A stretch of DNA of 41,944 bases from Acinetobacter sp. UBA3106 (GCA_002365595.1 DFAM01000001.1:1-41944); one strand, 5' to 3'; shown: positions 33,456 to 41,890, numbered from the stretch's first letter. Notes: a model not told the origin generated them from the sequence alone. Program-made: numbers and translations.

Positions 33456-33480
33456 AAAAAAGCAAGGTTATTTACCTTGC
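33456..33480 (-). terminator. Terminator-like hairpin inside the tRNA array
   Basis: GCAAGGT (33462-33468) pairs with ACCTTGC (33474-33480) around TATTT, followed on the reverse strand by six T (33456-33461). It is nearly the same hairpin as the end-of-array terminator and lies between tRNA genes. A more decayed version is found near 33300-33325. Confidence 0.7.
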
Positions 33481-33490
33481 CTTAATATGA

Positions 33491-33575
33491 TGGTGGGGAC
33501 GGAGAGACTCGAACTCTCACACCTTGCGGCGCTGGAACCTAAATCCAGTGCGTCTACCAATTTCGCCACGTCCCC
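33491..33575 (-). tRNA. tRNA-Leu (UAG)
   Basis: An 85-base leucine tRNA, apparently identical to the one at 33177-33261, with anticodon UAG and encoded CCA. It is preceded by the tRNA-Trp gene. Confidence 0.97.
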
Positions 33576-33613
33576 ATCAGGGTACCAACTAAGTTGTTGG
33601 ATTTTTTAAAACT

Positions 33614-33687
33614 TGGCAGAGGATCAAGGATTCGAACCTTGACGAACGGTTTTGGAGACCGTCATGCTACCATTACACCAATCCTCT
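33614..33687 (-). tRNA. tRNA-Trp (CCA)
   Basis: A 74-base tRNA with encoded CCA. The acceptor AGAGGAT/ATCCTCT is a perfect 7-bp stem. The anticodon stem ACGGT/ACCGT holds CTCCAAA, anticodon CCA. A1-U72 and G73 agree with tryptophan identity. The D-arm is short (GGTGTAATGGTAGCA), which is unlike the classical tRNA-Trp found next to tuf and secE in many gammaproteobacteria. Confidence 0.9.
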
Positions 33688-33721
33688 GTTACTTAATTAT
33701 CAAGCTAAGTTGACATTTAAG

Positions 33722-33806
33722 TGGTGGGGACGGAGAGACTCGAACTCTCACACCTTGCGGCGCTGGAACCTAAATCCAGTGCGTCTACCAATTTCGCCAC
33801 GTCCCC
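33722..33806 (-). tRNA. tRNA-Leu (UAG), first gene of the array
   Basis: An 85-base leucine tRNA, apparently identical to the two other UAG copies, with encoded CCA. It is nearest the promoter at 33820-33846. Confidence 0.97.
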
Positions 33807-33819
33807 AATGGCTGTGTAT

Positions 33820-33846
33820 ATTATAGAGATCGATTACTCATGACAA
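33820..33846 (-). promoter_or_regulatory. Promoter of the tRNA array
   Basis: On the reverse strand a -35 TTGTCA (33841-33846) and a perfect -10 TATAAT (33820-33825) lie with a short 15-base spacer, 14 bases before the first tRNA. Confidence 0.5.
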
Positions 33847-33913
33847 GACCTTTTTATGAAAAATCCACTTGTTTGTTTAAATAAAAAACAAAAACTGTTT
33901 TTCTGTATTTTTC

Positions 33914-34702
33914 TTAAACAATTTCAGTGATTAAGGTCTGTTTGATCGTGCAAATATCATTAAATCTCTGTTGTTTTTTCTTGGCTAACATTCCTCTTAA
34001 ACAAGGCTCAAATAGCGAAAAATGTTGTGGCAGTTCAATATTTAACTGCTGGCAATGTAAATAAGCCCAATCTTGGTAATTTCTGGCACTCAAACGCTGT
34101 GCACCGAGCCATTCATACAGAACAATGCCTAAAGCATAAATATCCGTTTGTACGGTTTTATGTGCACCCTGAAAAAGTTCGGGTGCCATATAACGTGGTG
34201 TTGCAGTAAGAATTTTCAGCTTTTGCGATGAACTAATTTTTTGCGCCTGTTCAAAATCAATCAAACATGCACGGTTTTGATATTCAACCAAATGCTCCCG
34301 TTTTAAATCGCCATGAATCCAGCCCGACCGATGTAATTGATCCACAGCATCTAAAAGCTTTAATAAAGTCTGTTTGATCTGTTGCAATGACATCTCAGCA
34401 CTATTACCGAGCAATACGTTTGCATCGCTTAGAATTAATGCCGCGTTGCCCGGCTCTTGTAATCCCGTCAGGTGTTTAAGATCGGAAATCACTTGAAACG
34501 GCAATAAAAATTCAGGCATGCATTTGGAAGAATTGGCTTGATCTAAAAACTGCTGATAAAAATCCAGTTCATTCAAGAATCCCGCTTCAACGCTGGGATG
34601 GATATTGAAAGTCTGGGTTTTTAACCAATAGCGTTGCTGCTGGTATTCAAAGCTATATAAACAACGCCCAAAAGTTAAACTTTTGGGCTTGGTCTTAGAC
34701 AT
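33914..34702 (-). CDS. Serine/threonine protein kinase (Hanks type)
   Basis: A kinase domain of about 262 residues with little else. Counting from the ATG at 34702, the ATP-site lysine is K28 (YWLKTQ), the catalytic loop is HGDLKREH (130-137, HGD instead of HRD), the metal motif is DFE (149-151, for DFG), and TPRYMAPEL (169-177) is the activation segment with APE. TDIYALGIVLYEWLG completes the C-lobe. The glycine loop is poor. It has no sensor or membrane segment, so it is a soluble kinase. A TTG at 34741 would overlap the patatin gene upstream by 11 bases; either start keeps the two genes tightly linked. The DFE and HGD variants mean activity should be tested, not assumed. The substrate is unknown; the adjacent lipase is a candidate. 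Confidence 0.82.
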   Translation of the reverse strand: MSKTKPKSLTFGRCLYSFEYQQQRYWLKTQTFNIHPSVEAGFLNELDFYQQFLDQANSSKCMPEFLLPFQVISDLKHLTGLQEPGNAALILSDANVLLGNSAEMSLQQIKQTLLKLLDAVDQLHRSGWIHGDLKREHLVEYQNRACLIDFEQAQKISSSQKLKILTATPRYMAPELFQGAHKTVQTDIYALGIVLYEWLGAQRLSARNYQDWAYLHCQQLNIELPQHFSLFEPCLRGMLAKKKQQRFNDICTIKQTLITEIV

Positions 34703-34730
34703 TAAACAGATGTTAGAAAAATCTACATCC

Positions 34731-36242
34731 CTAAACTGCAATAAATTCTGCGGTTTTTTGCTCTGGATTATGTTGATAATTTAAAAGCTCCAAACAGTGC
34801 TGGATGGTTTTACCGACACGAGCATGCGTTTCAATCGAAGATATTTTCGGCCATGTTGCGCGCTCGCCTTCTCTTTGCAATAACTTGAACAAATATGGAC
34901 GTGGGTTCTGAAACATATAGCTATAATGGCGTAAGCTATAATCGCCCACGATGTTCAAATCACCATAATAGCCCTGATCAATCACCCCATAACCATGATC
35001 GAGCAAACGGCGTACAGGAGGAAGCATTCCGACTCGGCCACGCGCAAAATCCATAATTCCCTTGGTAATGACTTTGCCCTGACGGCGTACAATGCGCTCT
35101 GGCCAGCTCATCACATCTCGACGGTAGCGTTCTGCATCACTTTGCATGAAAGGAACAATATGTGGATTCACCTGACTGGCAATGGTGTAATTTAAATTAT
35201 ACAGTCGTGCCATTTTTTCCTGAGGGAAATCACTCCGCACACTGCCATCCACCCAGCGGGTATTGGACATATAAGGTGTCAATTTACCATCGTAACGCTT
35301 ACTGGTCAGTTTAACTGGCGGAAATAAGATAGGTACAGCACAGGATGCCAGTACTGCACTCCAGACCAGTAAGTCTGGTGAAGTATAGGTATTCATGATG
35401 CGTGCTTGCTGCGAGGTATCATATGGGGCTACAGCAACATTAATATGCAGTCCGGAAGTTTTAAAAGCTTCTTCAAAAGTCACATCACCCAAATTTTCTA
35501 TCAGAAATTTTTTCAGGTATTTTACGTCGGCAAAACCACCATTGCCTTTTAAAATTTCGCCAAATTTACGAAAATGAAAAGCTTCAGTAAAAAAGTTTTC
35601 CCCATTTAAAAGACCGGTAATGTCTGAAGGTTTTGAAGTGCCAAGCATGGTGGTCATAATCGCCCCTGCACTCGAACCAGATAATACTTTTGGCATTAAA
35701 TCCTGTTCAAGCAGCGCTTTACATACCCCAGTATGAAACAATCCCAAGGTTGCCCCACCTGAAAACATGATCGCAGGCTGGCCATAAGCTTTTTTACACT
35801 GCTGAAAGAACTCTATTTTTTTTGCCACACACAGACAATTACAGTCGCTCGAAGCAATGTAAGCCAGGCTTTCACTGACTTCTTCCACATAATCTTCAAT
35901 GATTTTTTTAGTGCCCACATAGGTGGCATTAAAAAGCATGGGATGAGCAATATTTGCAATATCGTAGCTTAAACCTTCACGTAATATGTACATGAGATCT
36001 TCGGTACGCTTCTGAAAACGGTAACGTTTTAACCTGCTTAAGCGTTCAGAAATAATTTCAGCATCAAAATAAGGTGAACAGTTATCAAATTTCCATTCTT
36101 GAGCACCGGATTCTTCATCTATTTTTAGTGCGATATTTTTCCATTCTTCATAAGTTTCCGCCGTAGCGAGCTGGCTTTTTAATTTTTTTATCCGATAGGC
36201 TTGATGTGGATTAATATTTGTCGTGAAATCATTAAATAACAT
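34731..36242 (-). CDS. Patatin-like phospholipase with N-terminal DUF3336
   Basis: A 503-residue lipase. Residues 10-150 match the DUF3336 domain, which precedes the patatin domain in eukaryotic triacylglycerol lipases of the Tgl3/4/5 and SDP1 type. The patatin part has the oxyanion loop SGGATLG (161-167), the nucleophile elbow GSSAG (189-193, Ser191) and the catalytic Asp332 in VDGSVRSDFP. So the Ser-Asp dyad is complete. There is no signal peptide, so it acts inside the cell on membrane or storage lipid. GAGGGA lies six bases before the ATG. The kinase follows directly on the same strand. Acinetobacter species store wax esters and triacylglycerol, so lipid mobilisation is a reasonable role; this is inference. 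Confidence 0.9.
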   Translation of the reverse strand: MLFNDFTTNINPHQAYRIKKLKSQLATAETYEEWKNIALKIDEESGAQEWKFDNCSPYFDAEIISERLSRLKRYRFQKRTEDLMYILREGLSYDIANIAHPMLFNATYVGTKKIIEDYVEEVSESLAYIASSDCNCLCVAKKIEFFQQCKKAYGQPAIMFSGGATLGLFHTGVCKALLEQDLMPKVLSGSSAGAIMTTMLGTSKPSDITGLLNGENFFTEAFHFRKFGEILKGNGGFADVKYLKKFLIENLGDVTFEEAFKTSGLHINVAVAPYDTSQQARIMNTYTSPDLLVWSAVLASCAVPILFPPVKLTSKRYDGKLTPYMSNTRWVDGSVRSDFPQEKMARLYNLNYTIASQVNPHIVPFMQSDAERYRRDVMSWPERIVRRQGKVITKGIMDFARGRVGMLPPVRRLLDHGYGVIDQGYYGDLNIVGDYSLRHYSYMFQNPRPYLFKLLQREGERATWPKISSIETHARVGKTIQHCLELLNYQHNPEQKTAEFIAV

Positions 36243-36436
36243 ATCTATCCCTCAAACACTTTCATTGTTATTTCCTATCCCTGATCGGGTATCAAATATC
36301 ATCATATTTGCACAATAAACCAGTAATCCTTCAATCATAATACCCCCTATTTCATTGGCAAACTATGATTATTTGATATACAGTTCCCATGTTAAACGAT
36401 CTTTATTTTCACTTTATCCGTATAAGCTGAATCATC

Positions 36437-37309
36437 ATGGCAACAATTGATTTACCCGACAATATCTTACAAGTTCTTTCTACTGTACTCCAACAACTAC
36501 AGCAAAACTTACCTGAACTGAAACACGAAACCAACTTTGAAGCCTCGGCTTATAAGTGGCAAAATCAACAATTAAAAGCCATACAGCAGCCTAAAAAAAT
36601 CTATCTGGACGATTTAAAAGGGATAGAAAAGCAAAAAGAAAAAGTGATTCAAAATACCCGACAGTTTTTAAAAGGCTTGCCTGCCAACGATGTGTTATTG
36701 ACTGGCTCACGGGGTACAGGAAAATCTTCAATTGTACGTGCCTTGTTAACGGAATTTGAATCTGAAGGCTTACGTTTAATTGAAATTGAACGTGATGATT
36801 TGGCAGATTTGCCGCTTATTCAGAAACTGATTGAAAATCGTCCTGAAAAATTCATTGTCTACTGTGATGATCTGGCCTTTAATGCCGAAGATGAAAACTA
36901 TCGCAGTTTAAAAAGCGTCCTGGATGGTTCATTACAGTCCGGTTCAAGCAATTTTATTATTTATGCGACCAGTAACCGCCGTCATTTGTTGCCGGAATTT
37001 ATGCATGAAAATACCCCGGTCACACGTATGGACGTTCCACAATATACCGAGCTGCATCCGCAAGAAGCGATTGAAGAAAAGATTTCGCTGTCTGACCGTT
37101 TCGGCATGTGGCTATCGTTCTATCCTATGGATCAAAACCTGTACCTGGAAATTGTAGAGCACTATTTAGCTAAAGCCAAAATGTCATTGGATGAATTGAC
37201 CAGGGCCGAAGCTTTAAGATGGTGTCAGGCCCGTGGTCAGCGCTCAGGCCGTGCAGCCTATCAGTTCTCTAAACACTGGATTGGGTCGCAGCAGTTAAAA
37301 TCGCTGTAA
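36437..37309 (+). CDS. DUF815 family AAA ATPase
   Basis: A 290-residue P-loop ATPase. The N-terminal 55 residues are helical. YLDDLKGIEKQKEKVIQNTRQFLKG leads to Walker A GSRGTGKS (90-97). KFIVYCDDLAF is Walker B, and FIIYATSNRRHLLPEFM contains the sensor-1 asparagine. DRFGMWLSFYPMDQNLYLEIVEHYL is the family's C-terminal signature. DUF815 proteins resemble AAA+ clamp-loader or DnaA-type switches; their partners are unknown. The gene is single, divergent from the patatin-kinase operon, and ends in a strong terminator. Confidence 0.88.
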   Translation: MATIDLPDNILQVLSTVLQQLQQNLPELKHETNFEASAYKWQNQQLKAIQQPKKIYLDDLKGIEKQKEKVIQNTRQFLKGLPANDVLLTGSRGTGKSSIVRALLTEFESEGLRLIEIERDDLADLPLIQKLIENRPEKFIVYCDDLAFNAEDENYRSLKSVLDGSLQSGSSNFIIYATSNRRHLLPEFMHENTPVTRMDVPQYTELHPQEAIEEKISLSDRFGMWLSFYPMDQNLYLEIVEHYLAKAKMSLDELTRAEALRWCQARGQRSGRAAYQFSKHWIGSQQLKSL

Positions 37310-37340
37310 ACTCTTTCTGATTGGGTCAATATAAATAAAG

Positions 37341-37367
37341 AAGCTCCGTACTAACGGAGCTTTTTTT
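37341..37367 (+). terminator. Terminator of the DUF815 gene
   Basis: AAGCTCCGT (37341-37349) pairs with ACGGAGCTT (37354-37362) around ACTA, followed by seven T ending at 37367. It may also serve the convergent lipoprotein gene. Confidence 0.9.
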
Positions 37368-37377
37368 ATATGCGGTC

Positions 37378-38427
37378 TTATTTTTTGTCCCCAATAATCG
37401 TTGACCAGAGCAGATCGGCAATTTCAGCGCCATTAAAATAGACAGTTGCCTTGAGTGATTCAGGCTGATTTTGTTTCACTTCCACCACCTGGTTATAACT
37501 GTCGGTAATTTTTAAAGTTCCTTCAGTCGGCAAGTGTTTATAATTATCTAATACCGTTTCCTGCATCTTAAATGGAGTCGTGGTATCAAAATTAAAACTA
37601 TAACGGAAATCTGCCAGATAAGGCTGACCGATAATCAGGCCTTTACTGGTTAATGTACGGGTCCCATTACTGCTACTGCCATAATCATCTACCAAGCTAT
37701 AGCTATAATTTCGTACTTGAAGATACTCTTTACTGCTCGGATTAAAAGTCGTGCCACCCGCAGGTGCAGTCTGCTCTTCTGCAATACGTTGGAACTCCAG
37801 CTGGTCAATTTTATAAGTTTCCGATTCACCAGATGGAGTTTTGCTTTTGCTATATACAATGCTGCCTGAAATCAAATAGTCATCTTTTAAATTAAAATCA
37901 ACATTAGAGCCATAACGCACATTGGTAAAAGTTAGAGTGGTGGTATCGCCATTTACCGACTGAGTAATCGTGGAACCTTTACGATAGGTTTTATCCAGAA
38001 TCACACAGTTATCTTTATCATCTTTTAATTTTAGCGTTTTTACTACATTGGTCGTGCTTACTTCAGCGCATAACACGTTCGGATATTTGATGCTGTTTAT
38101 ACCCAGGTTATAAATCTGCACAATACGAGCCGTACGCCCATAAGGATAATCAGCAAAAGCTTCTCCAATCATATGACCAAGCGCACTGTTATAATCCGTG
38201 TCATTGCTGGTATTACCCGTAATGGAGTCTTTAATTTTATCCAGGATACTCGGGTCTTCAAATGGTACAAACTCATCTGACAGCTCTGGAGAAATTGTCT
38301 CGTTAGGCACATTCGGTGGCGTGCTTACCGATGGACTTCCGGAATCGGAACCACTTCCTCCACCTCCACAAGCGCTCAATAAACCCGAGATAAACGCAAC
38401 TCCAAATAATGTGGTTTTCTTTTTCAT
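37378..38427 (-). CDS. Hypothetical lipoprotein
   Basis: A 349-residue exported lipoprotein. The signal peptide MKKKTTLFGVAFISGLLSAC ends in the lipobox LSAC, followed by a GGGGSGSDSGSPS linker that holds the mature domain away from the membrane. The rest is rich in beta-type sequence with many Thr, Ser and Tyr (TLTFTNVRYGSNVDFNLKDDYLISGSIVYSKSK). I recognise no catalytic motif or family. A surface-exposed or periplasmic binding protein is the general expectation. A 38-base spacing to the convergent DUF815 gene contains the terminator. AGGGAA lies about ten bases before the ATG. Confidence 0.75.
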   Translation of the reverse strand: MKKKTTLFGVAFISGLLSACGGGGSGSDSGSPSVSTPPNVPNETISPELSDEFVPFEDPSILDKIKDSITGNTSNDTDYNSALGHMIGEAFADYPYGRTARIVQIYNLGINSIKYPNVLCAEVSTTNVVKTLKLKDDKDNCVILDKTYRKGSTITQSVNGDTTTLTFTNVRYGSNVDFNLKDDYLISGSIVYSKSKTPSGESETYKIDQLEFQRIAEEQTAPAGGTTFNPSSKEYLQVRNYSYSLVDDYGSSSNGTRTLTSKGLIIGQPYLADFRYSFNFDTTTPFKMQETVLDNYKHLPTEGTLKITDSYNQVVEVKQNQPESLKATVYFNGAEIADLLWSTIIGDKK

Positions 38428-38825
38428 GACATTGTATTCCCTAAATTTTATTTACATTTTTATTTAATAAGAAGATTGATATTTACCGTATAAAAAACAA
38501 GTCAATGAGACTCCATCACTGTGTCTAATTCTTGTATTGCCTTACCCCATGTAACATTGATTACACAATAGTAATTAAAATCAAAAATTTTTCTGTAATT
38601 TTAATGTATATTTCCAACAATTTTTAAAATTTATCAGCCTGTTAATTTTAACCTTCTCACTTTACTCAACCCTAGATTATTCAAGCTTTACGTCTATTTT
38701 TGCATTCATATGGCTTAAAATAATATTTATATGATTTGTAACTTTAAGCTTAAAATTTCACCAAAATGATCTAGGCTAGCAAAAGTAGTGCTTCATAGAT
38801 TTCTGCTTTTCTAATGGAATGAGTA
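38428..38825. other. 398-base AT-rich divergent gap
   Basis: Upstream region shared by the lipoprotein gene and the DUF4385 gene. I see a TGTAA-N6-TTACA palindrome (38550-38565), which could be a regulator site, and an AT-only inverted repeat (38574-38581 and 38598-38605). There is no gene and no clear promoter beyond a TTGACT on the reverse strand near 38500. Confidence 0.45.
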
Positions 38826-39407
38826 ATGAAAAATGATCATCAAAAGAACAATATACCGAGACGAAATTCCAGAGTTTTCTCAAAAAGTTTTGATTATTCT
38901 TTAGATTTTAAAAATATAAACTTTCGAAAACGTCCTGAGTTATACCGAATTGGGCGGGGTGAACAAGGTGTGTTATTGGTCGAACCTTACAAGTCAGAAA
39001 TACTGCCTTTTTGGCAATTTGCAGATCAGGAAAAAGCCAAAAAAAGTAGTGAAAAAATATATGAATTGTTTTTAAGCTATCTCGATGAAAATGATTTTGT
39101 TGGTGCAGATATGGCGAGAAAATTTCTGCAAATGGGTTATACGCGTGCGCGACGTTATGCCAATCATAAAGGAGGTAAAAAATATAAAGGGGCTGTTCCT
39201 GCAGATAAAAAAGGCTTAAGTGGTGCACATGGACGGGATGTATTACCTTATAGTCCAGAAGACCAAGTGAAGGCTGCCGCTGCGCAAATTTTTAAGCAAA
39301 AATGGAATCAAGCCAAGACGCATACCAAGTATCTTGAGTTAAAAGACCAATTTAATCAGTTTATTGAAAAAAAATTTAAACAGTATGATCAAAATTCTAT
39401 AATTTAG
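38826..39407 (+). CDS. DUF4385 family protein
   Basis: A 193-residue basic, soluble protein. The core FDYSLDFKNINFRKRPELYRIGRGEQGVLLVEPYKSEILPFWQF is the DUF4385 signature, followed by DFVGADMARKFLQMGYTRARRYANHKGGKKY, which looks nucleic-acid friendly in charge. The function of the family is not known. The ATG at 38826 follows GGAATGAG. The 3' end overlaps the end of the convergent GGDEF gene by 11 bases, so there is no room for a terminator between them. Confidence 0.82.
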   Translation: MKNDHQKNNIPRRNSRVFSKSFDYSLDFKNINFRKRPELYRIGRGEQGVLLVEPYKSEILPFWQFADQEKAKKSSEKIYELFLSYLDENDFVGADMARKFLQMGYTRARRYANHKGGKKYKGAVPADKKGLSGAHGRDVLPYSPEDQVKAAAAQIFKQKWNQAKTHTKYLELKDQFNQFIEKKFKQYDQNSII

Positions 39408-40338
39408 ACTTGAGCTGGCGTTTATGCTCAAACATCTTTTTATCTGCTTCGGCAGCTGCTTTAAACAGCCCTTGAGCAGGTTGTCGCATGGCCACACCAA
39501 TCGCCGCGCCAATCTTTGCCTGTGTTAAAGCTTGTTTAAGCCGATTCAAAAGCACGTCTGTTCCTGTTTCATCGCTCTCTACACTCAAAATTACAAATTC
39601 ATCGCCACCTAAACGTGCCACAATGTCATTGCTACGTGCAGTATTTTTGAGTATATGCGCCGCCTGCTGAATCAGCTCATCGCCCTGATCATGTCCCAGA
39701 CTGTCATTTACTTTTTTTAGATCATTCAGATCAATAAAAAAAACTGCCGCAGGATGTCCATAAAGCTTACAGCGCTCTTCTTCGGCAGTAAGTAATCTTT
39801 CCCATGCGCGGCGGTTATATAAGCCTGTCAATTCATCCCTTAAAGCTTCTGCTTCCAAACGCTCATGCTGACGAACGTGTTCATTTTGACGAAGTTCAGC
39901 TTGAAGAATCGTGCTTAACAAATGACCAAATAACTCAATCAGCTCTACGTCCTGAGTAATAGTTTCAGATTTTTCTTGAGGATCAATCGCACAAAGTGTC
40001 CCGAACAAGCTGCCATCTTCATGAACCAGTGGTTGACCAATATAAGATTTAATACTGACTTGCTGGTTAATGGGCGCAGTGGAATATAAAGGAATGTCTT
40101 CTGATCGAGGAGCAATTTTAGGACCTTTACCGGCAATCATATGAAAACAAAATGAATCTGCCCACTGAAATACTTGTCCCGGTTGAATATTATAACCGTG
40201 GTCTTCACTCTGAAGTACAATCCAGTCCTTACCTTCGACCCGGGTAATCATCCATAAATTAAATCCGAAACGTTTATATAGAAACTTTAAAACAGCTTGA
40301 CCAGCCTCTTGAAAGCTTCTGAAAGTTATATTATCCAT
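39397..40338 (-). CDS. GAF-GGDEF diguanylate cyclase
   Basis: A 313-residue protein making cyclic di-GMP from two GTP. Residues 5-148 form a GAF sensor domain (SYIGQPLVHEDGSLFGTLCAIDP is its typical end). A helix (149-165) links it to the GGDEF domain, with DELTGLYNRRAWE, FFIDLNDLKKVNDSLGHDQGD and the active-site loop GGDEF (244-248). The inhibitory I-site RSND (235-238) sits five residues before GGDEF, so product inhibition is expected. There is no membrane segment: this is a cytoplasmic sensor of a small molecule bound by GAF, identity unknown. It is convergent with and overlaps the DUF4385 gene. Confidence 0.93.
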   Translation of the reverse strand: MDNITFRSFQEAGQAVLKFLYKRFGFNLWMITRVEGKDWIVLQSEDHGYNIQPGQVFQWADSFCFHMIAGKGPKIAPRSEDIPLYSTAPINQQVSIKSYIGQPLVHEDGSLFGTLCAIDPQEKSETITQDVELIELFGHLLSTILQAELRQNEHVRQHERLEAEALRDELTGLYNRRAWERLLTAEEERCKLYGHPAAVFFIDLNDLKKVNDSLGHDQGDELIQQAAHILKNTARSNDIVARLGGDEFVILSVESDETGTDVLLNRLKQALTQAKIGAAIGVAMRQPAQGLFKAAAEADKKMFEHKRQLKSKL

Positions 40339-40472
40339 TCGAATAAACCTATGCTGACCATCTAAAAAACTATTTGTTTGTCTAATTTAGAATATTTTTC
40401 TGCAATTATTAGAGCTTATCATGAATATAAAATCTAGTGATATCAACTCATTCTTTATAGACTTTTAAATTA

Positions 40473-40497
40473 AAAAAGAGGCAAAACGCCTCTTTTT
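40473..40497. terminator. Bidirectional terminator downstream of tsaD
   Basis: AAAAAGAGGC (40473-40482) pairs with GCCTCTTTTT (40488-40497) around AAAAC. It lies 15 bases past the tsaD stop. Confidence 0.9.
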
Positions 40498-40511
40498 ATA
40501 TTCTAATAATT

Positions 40512-41528
40512 TTAAGCTTGGTTTGGATTAGTCAGTTCGGTCATTGGCCATCGTGGTGTTGTGGTTACTGACAAACCATCATGCTGCCCTGCTTTTAAGC
40601 GTTGATAACCGGCAAAGGCGATCATGGCGCCATTATCGGTACATAAAGCAGGTTCTGCATAATAAACCTGTGCTTTAATCTTGGCCAAGTCTGCTTCCAG
40701 ACGCTCACGCAAACGCTTGTTGGCACTTACACCACCTGCAATCACCAAACGTTTTAAGCCGGTTTGCTTCAAGGTTTTAACCGATTTTTTTACCAGTGTA
40801 TCGACCAAAGCTTCCTGGAAAGATGCAGCGATATCCGCCTCGCGGTTCTGGCCTTCCACTTTTTTCAACTGGATAGAAACAGCGGTTTTTAAACCACTAA
40901 ATGAAAAGTCCAGCCCTTGATGCAACATCGGACGCGGAAAATCGAAAGCTTTGACATCTCCCTGTTCAGCAAGACGTGAAATATTTGGACCGCCCGGATA
41001 TGGTAGCCCCATCATTTTCGCGACTTTATCAAAGGCTTCGCCAGCGGCATCATCAATCGATTCTCCAAGCAGCTCATATTGGCCAATTCCATGTGCTGCC
41101 ATGAGCTGGGTATGCCCACCAGAGACCAATAAAGCGACAAATGGAAATTCTGGCGGAGTTTTAGACAACAATGGCGCCAGCATATGCCCTTCCATATGAT
41201 GCACACCAATCGCCGGTTTATTTAACGCGAACGCCAAGGTACGACCAAACAATGCACCGGTCATAAGCGCACCCATGAGACCTGGGCCACGTGTATAGGC
41301 GACTGCATCAATTTGTGATTTTTTAATATTACTTTCTTCAAGCAATTGATTGATTAAAGGAATTAACTTACGCACATGGTCGCGTGAAGCCAATTCCGGG
41401 ACAACTCCACCATATTCGGCATGCAGTTTAATCTGACTATAGAGCACCTGTCCTATTAAGCCGACTTCACTGTCATAGAGTGCTAACCCAGTTTCATCAC
41501 AAGAAGTTTCCAAGCCCAGAACGATCAT
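40512..41528 (-). CDS. tsaD: tRNA N6-adenosine threonylcarbamoyltransferase
   Basis: A 338-residue enzyme that transfers the threonylcarbamoyl group to A37 of ANN-decoding tRNAs, working with TsaB and TsaE. LGLETSCDETGLALYD is the ATP-binding start, HHMEGH (110-115) holds the iron ligands His111 and His115, LVSGGHTQL follows, and LVIAGGVSANKRLR plus CTDNGAMIAFAG close the active site. The length matches the family. It is divergent from rpsU, the usual gammaproteobacterial order. Its likely promoter overlaps the rpsU promoter. Confidence 0.97.
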   Translation of the reverse strand: MIVLGLETSCDETGLALYDSEVGLIGQVLYSQIKLHAEYGGVVPELASRDHVRKLIPLINQLLEESNIKKSQIDAVAYTRGPGLMGALMTGALFGRTLAFALNKPAIGVHHMEGHMLAPLLSKTPPEFPFVALLVSGGHTQLMAAHGIGQYELLGESIDDAAGEAFDKVAKMMGLPYPGGPNISRLAEQGDVKAFDFPRPMLHQGLDFSFSGLKTAVSIQLKKVEGQNREADIAASFQEALVDTLVKKSVKTLKQTGLKRLVIAGGVSANKRLRERLEADLAKIKAQVYYAEPALCTDNGAMIAFAGYQRLKAGQHDGLSVTTTPRWPMTELTNPNQA

Positions 41529-41567
41529 TAAACTGCCTTTTACCCGTATCTAAATATTGCTAAAGCT

Positions 41568-41605
41568 ATTATAGACTTGTGATATGAGATGTAAATGAGT
41601 AAAAT
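41568..41605. promoter_or_regulatory. Overlapping divergent promoters of tsaD and rpsU
   Basis: Forward: -35 TTGTGA (41577-41582), 17 bases, -10 TAAAAT (41600-41605) for rpsU. Reverse: -35 TTTACA (41590-41595), 16 bases, -10 TATAAT (41568-41573) for tsaD. The two footprints overlap, so the polymerases should exclude each other. Confidence 0.6.
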
Positions 41606-41674
41606 ACTGTCCTTCACTTGTGATCTAAGGCAATCGTGCCATAGATCTTATCCATAACTTAATGAGGATTCTTC

Positions 41675-41890
41675 ATGCCACAAGTTAAATTGAAAGAAGG
41701 CGAACCAGTAGACGTAGCTATCCGTCGTTTCAAACGTTCATGCGAAAAAGCGGGTGTTTTAGCTGACGTTCGTAAACGTGAATTCTACGAAAAACCAACT
41801 CAAGAACGTAAACGTAAAAAAGCTGCTGCTGTTAAACGTTACCAAAAGAAATTGGCTCGCGAATCAGTTCGTACTACTCGCCTTTACTAA
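41675..41890 (+). CDS. rpsU: 30S ribosomal protein S21
   Basis: A 71-residue basic small-subunit protein (VKLKEGEPVDVAIRRFKRSCEKAGVLADVRKREFYEKPTQERKRKKAAAVKRYQKK), full-length and typical. TGAGGA lies upstream of the ATG. It is the first gene of the classical macromolecular-synthesis region (rpsU, dnaG, rpoD); here a YqeY-like gene appears to start 35 bases downstream. Confidence 0.98.
   Translation: MPQVKLKEGEPVDVAIRRFKRSCEKAGVLADVRKREFYEKPTQERKRKKAAAVKRYQKKLARESVRTTRLY

Noticed and set aside
33177..33806. CRISPR array or phage attachment site at the repeated tRNA region
   Set aside because: The repeats are full tRNA genes with cloverleaf pairing and encoded CCA; there is no integrase, and spacers are related to each other rather than unique.
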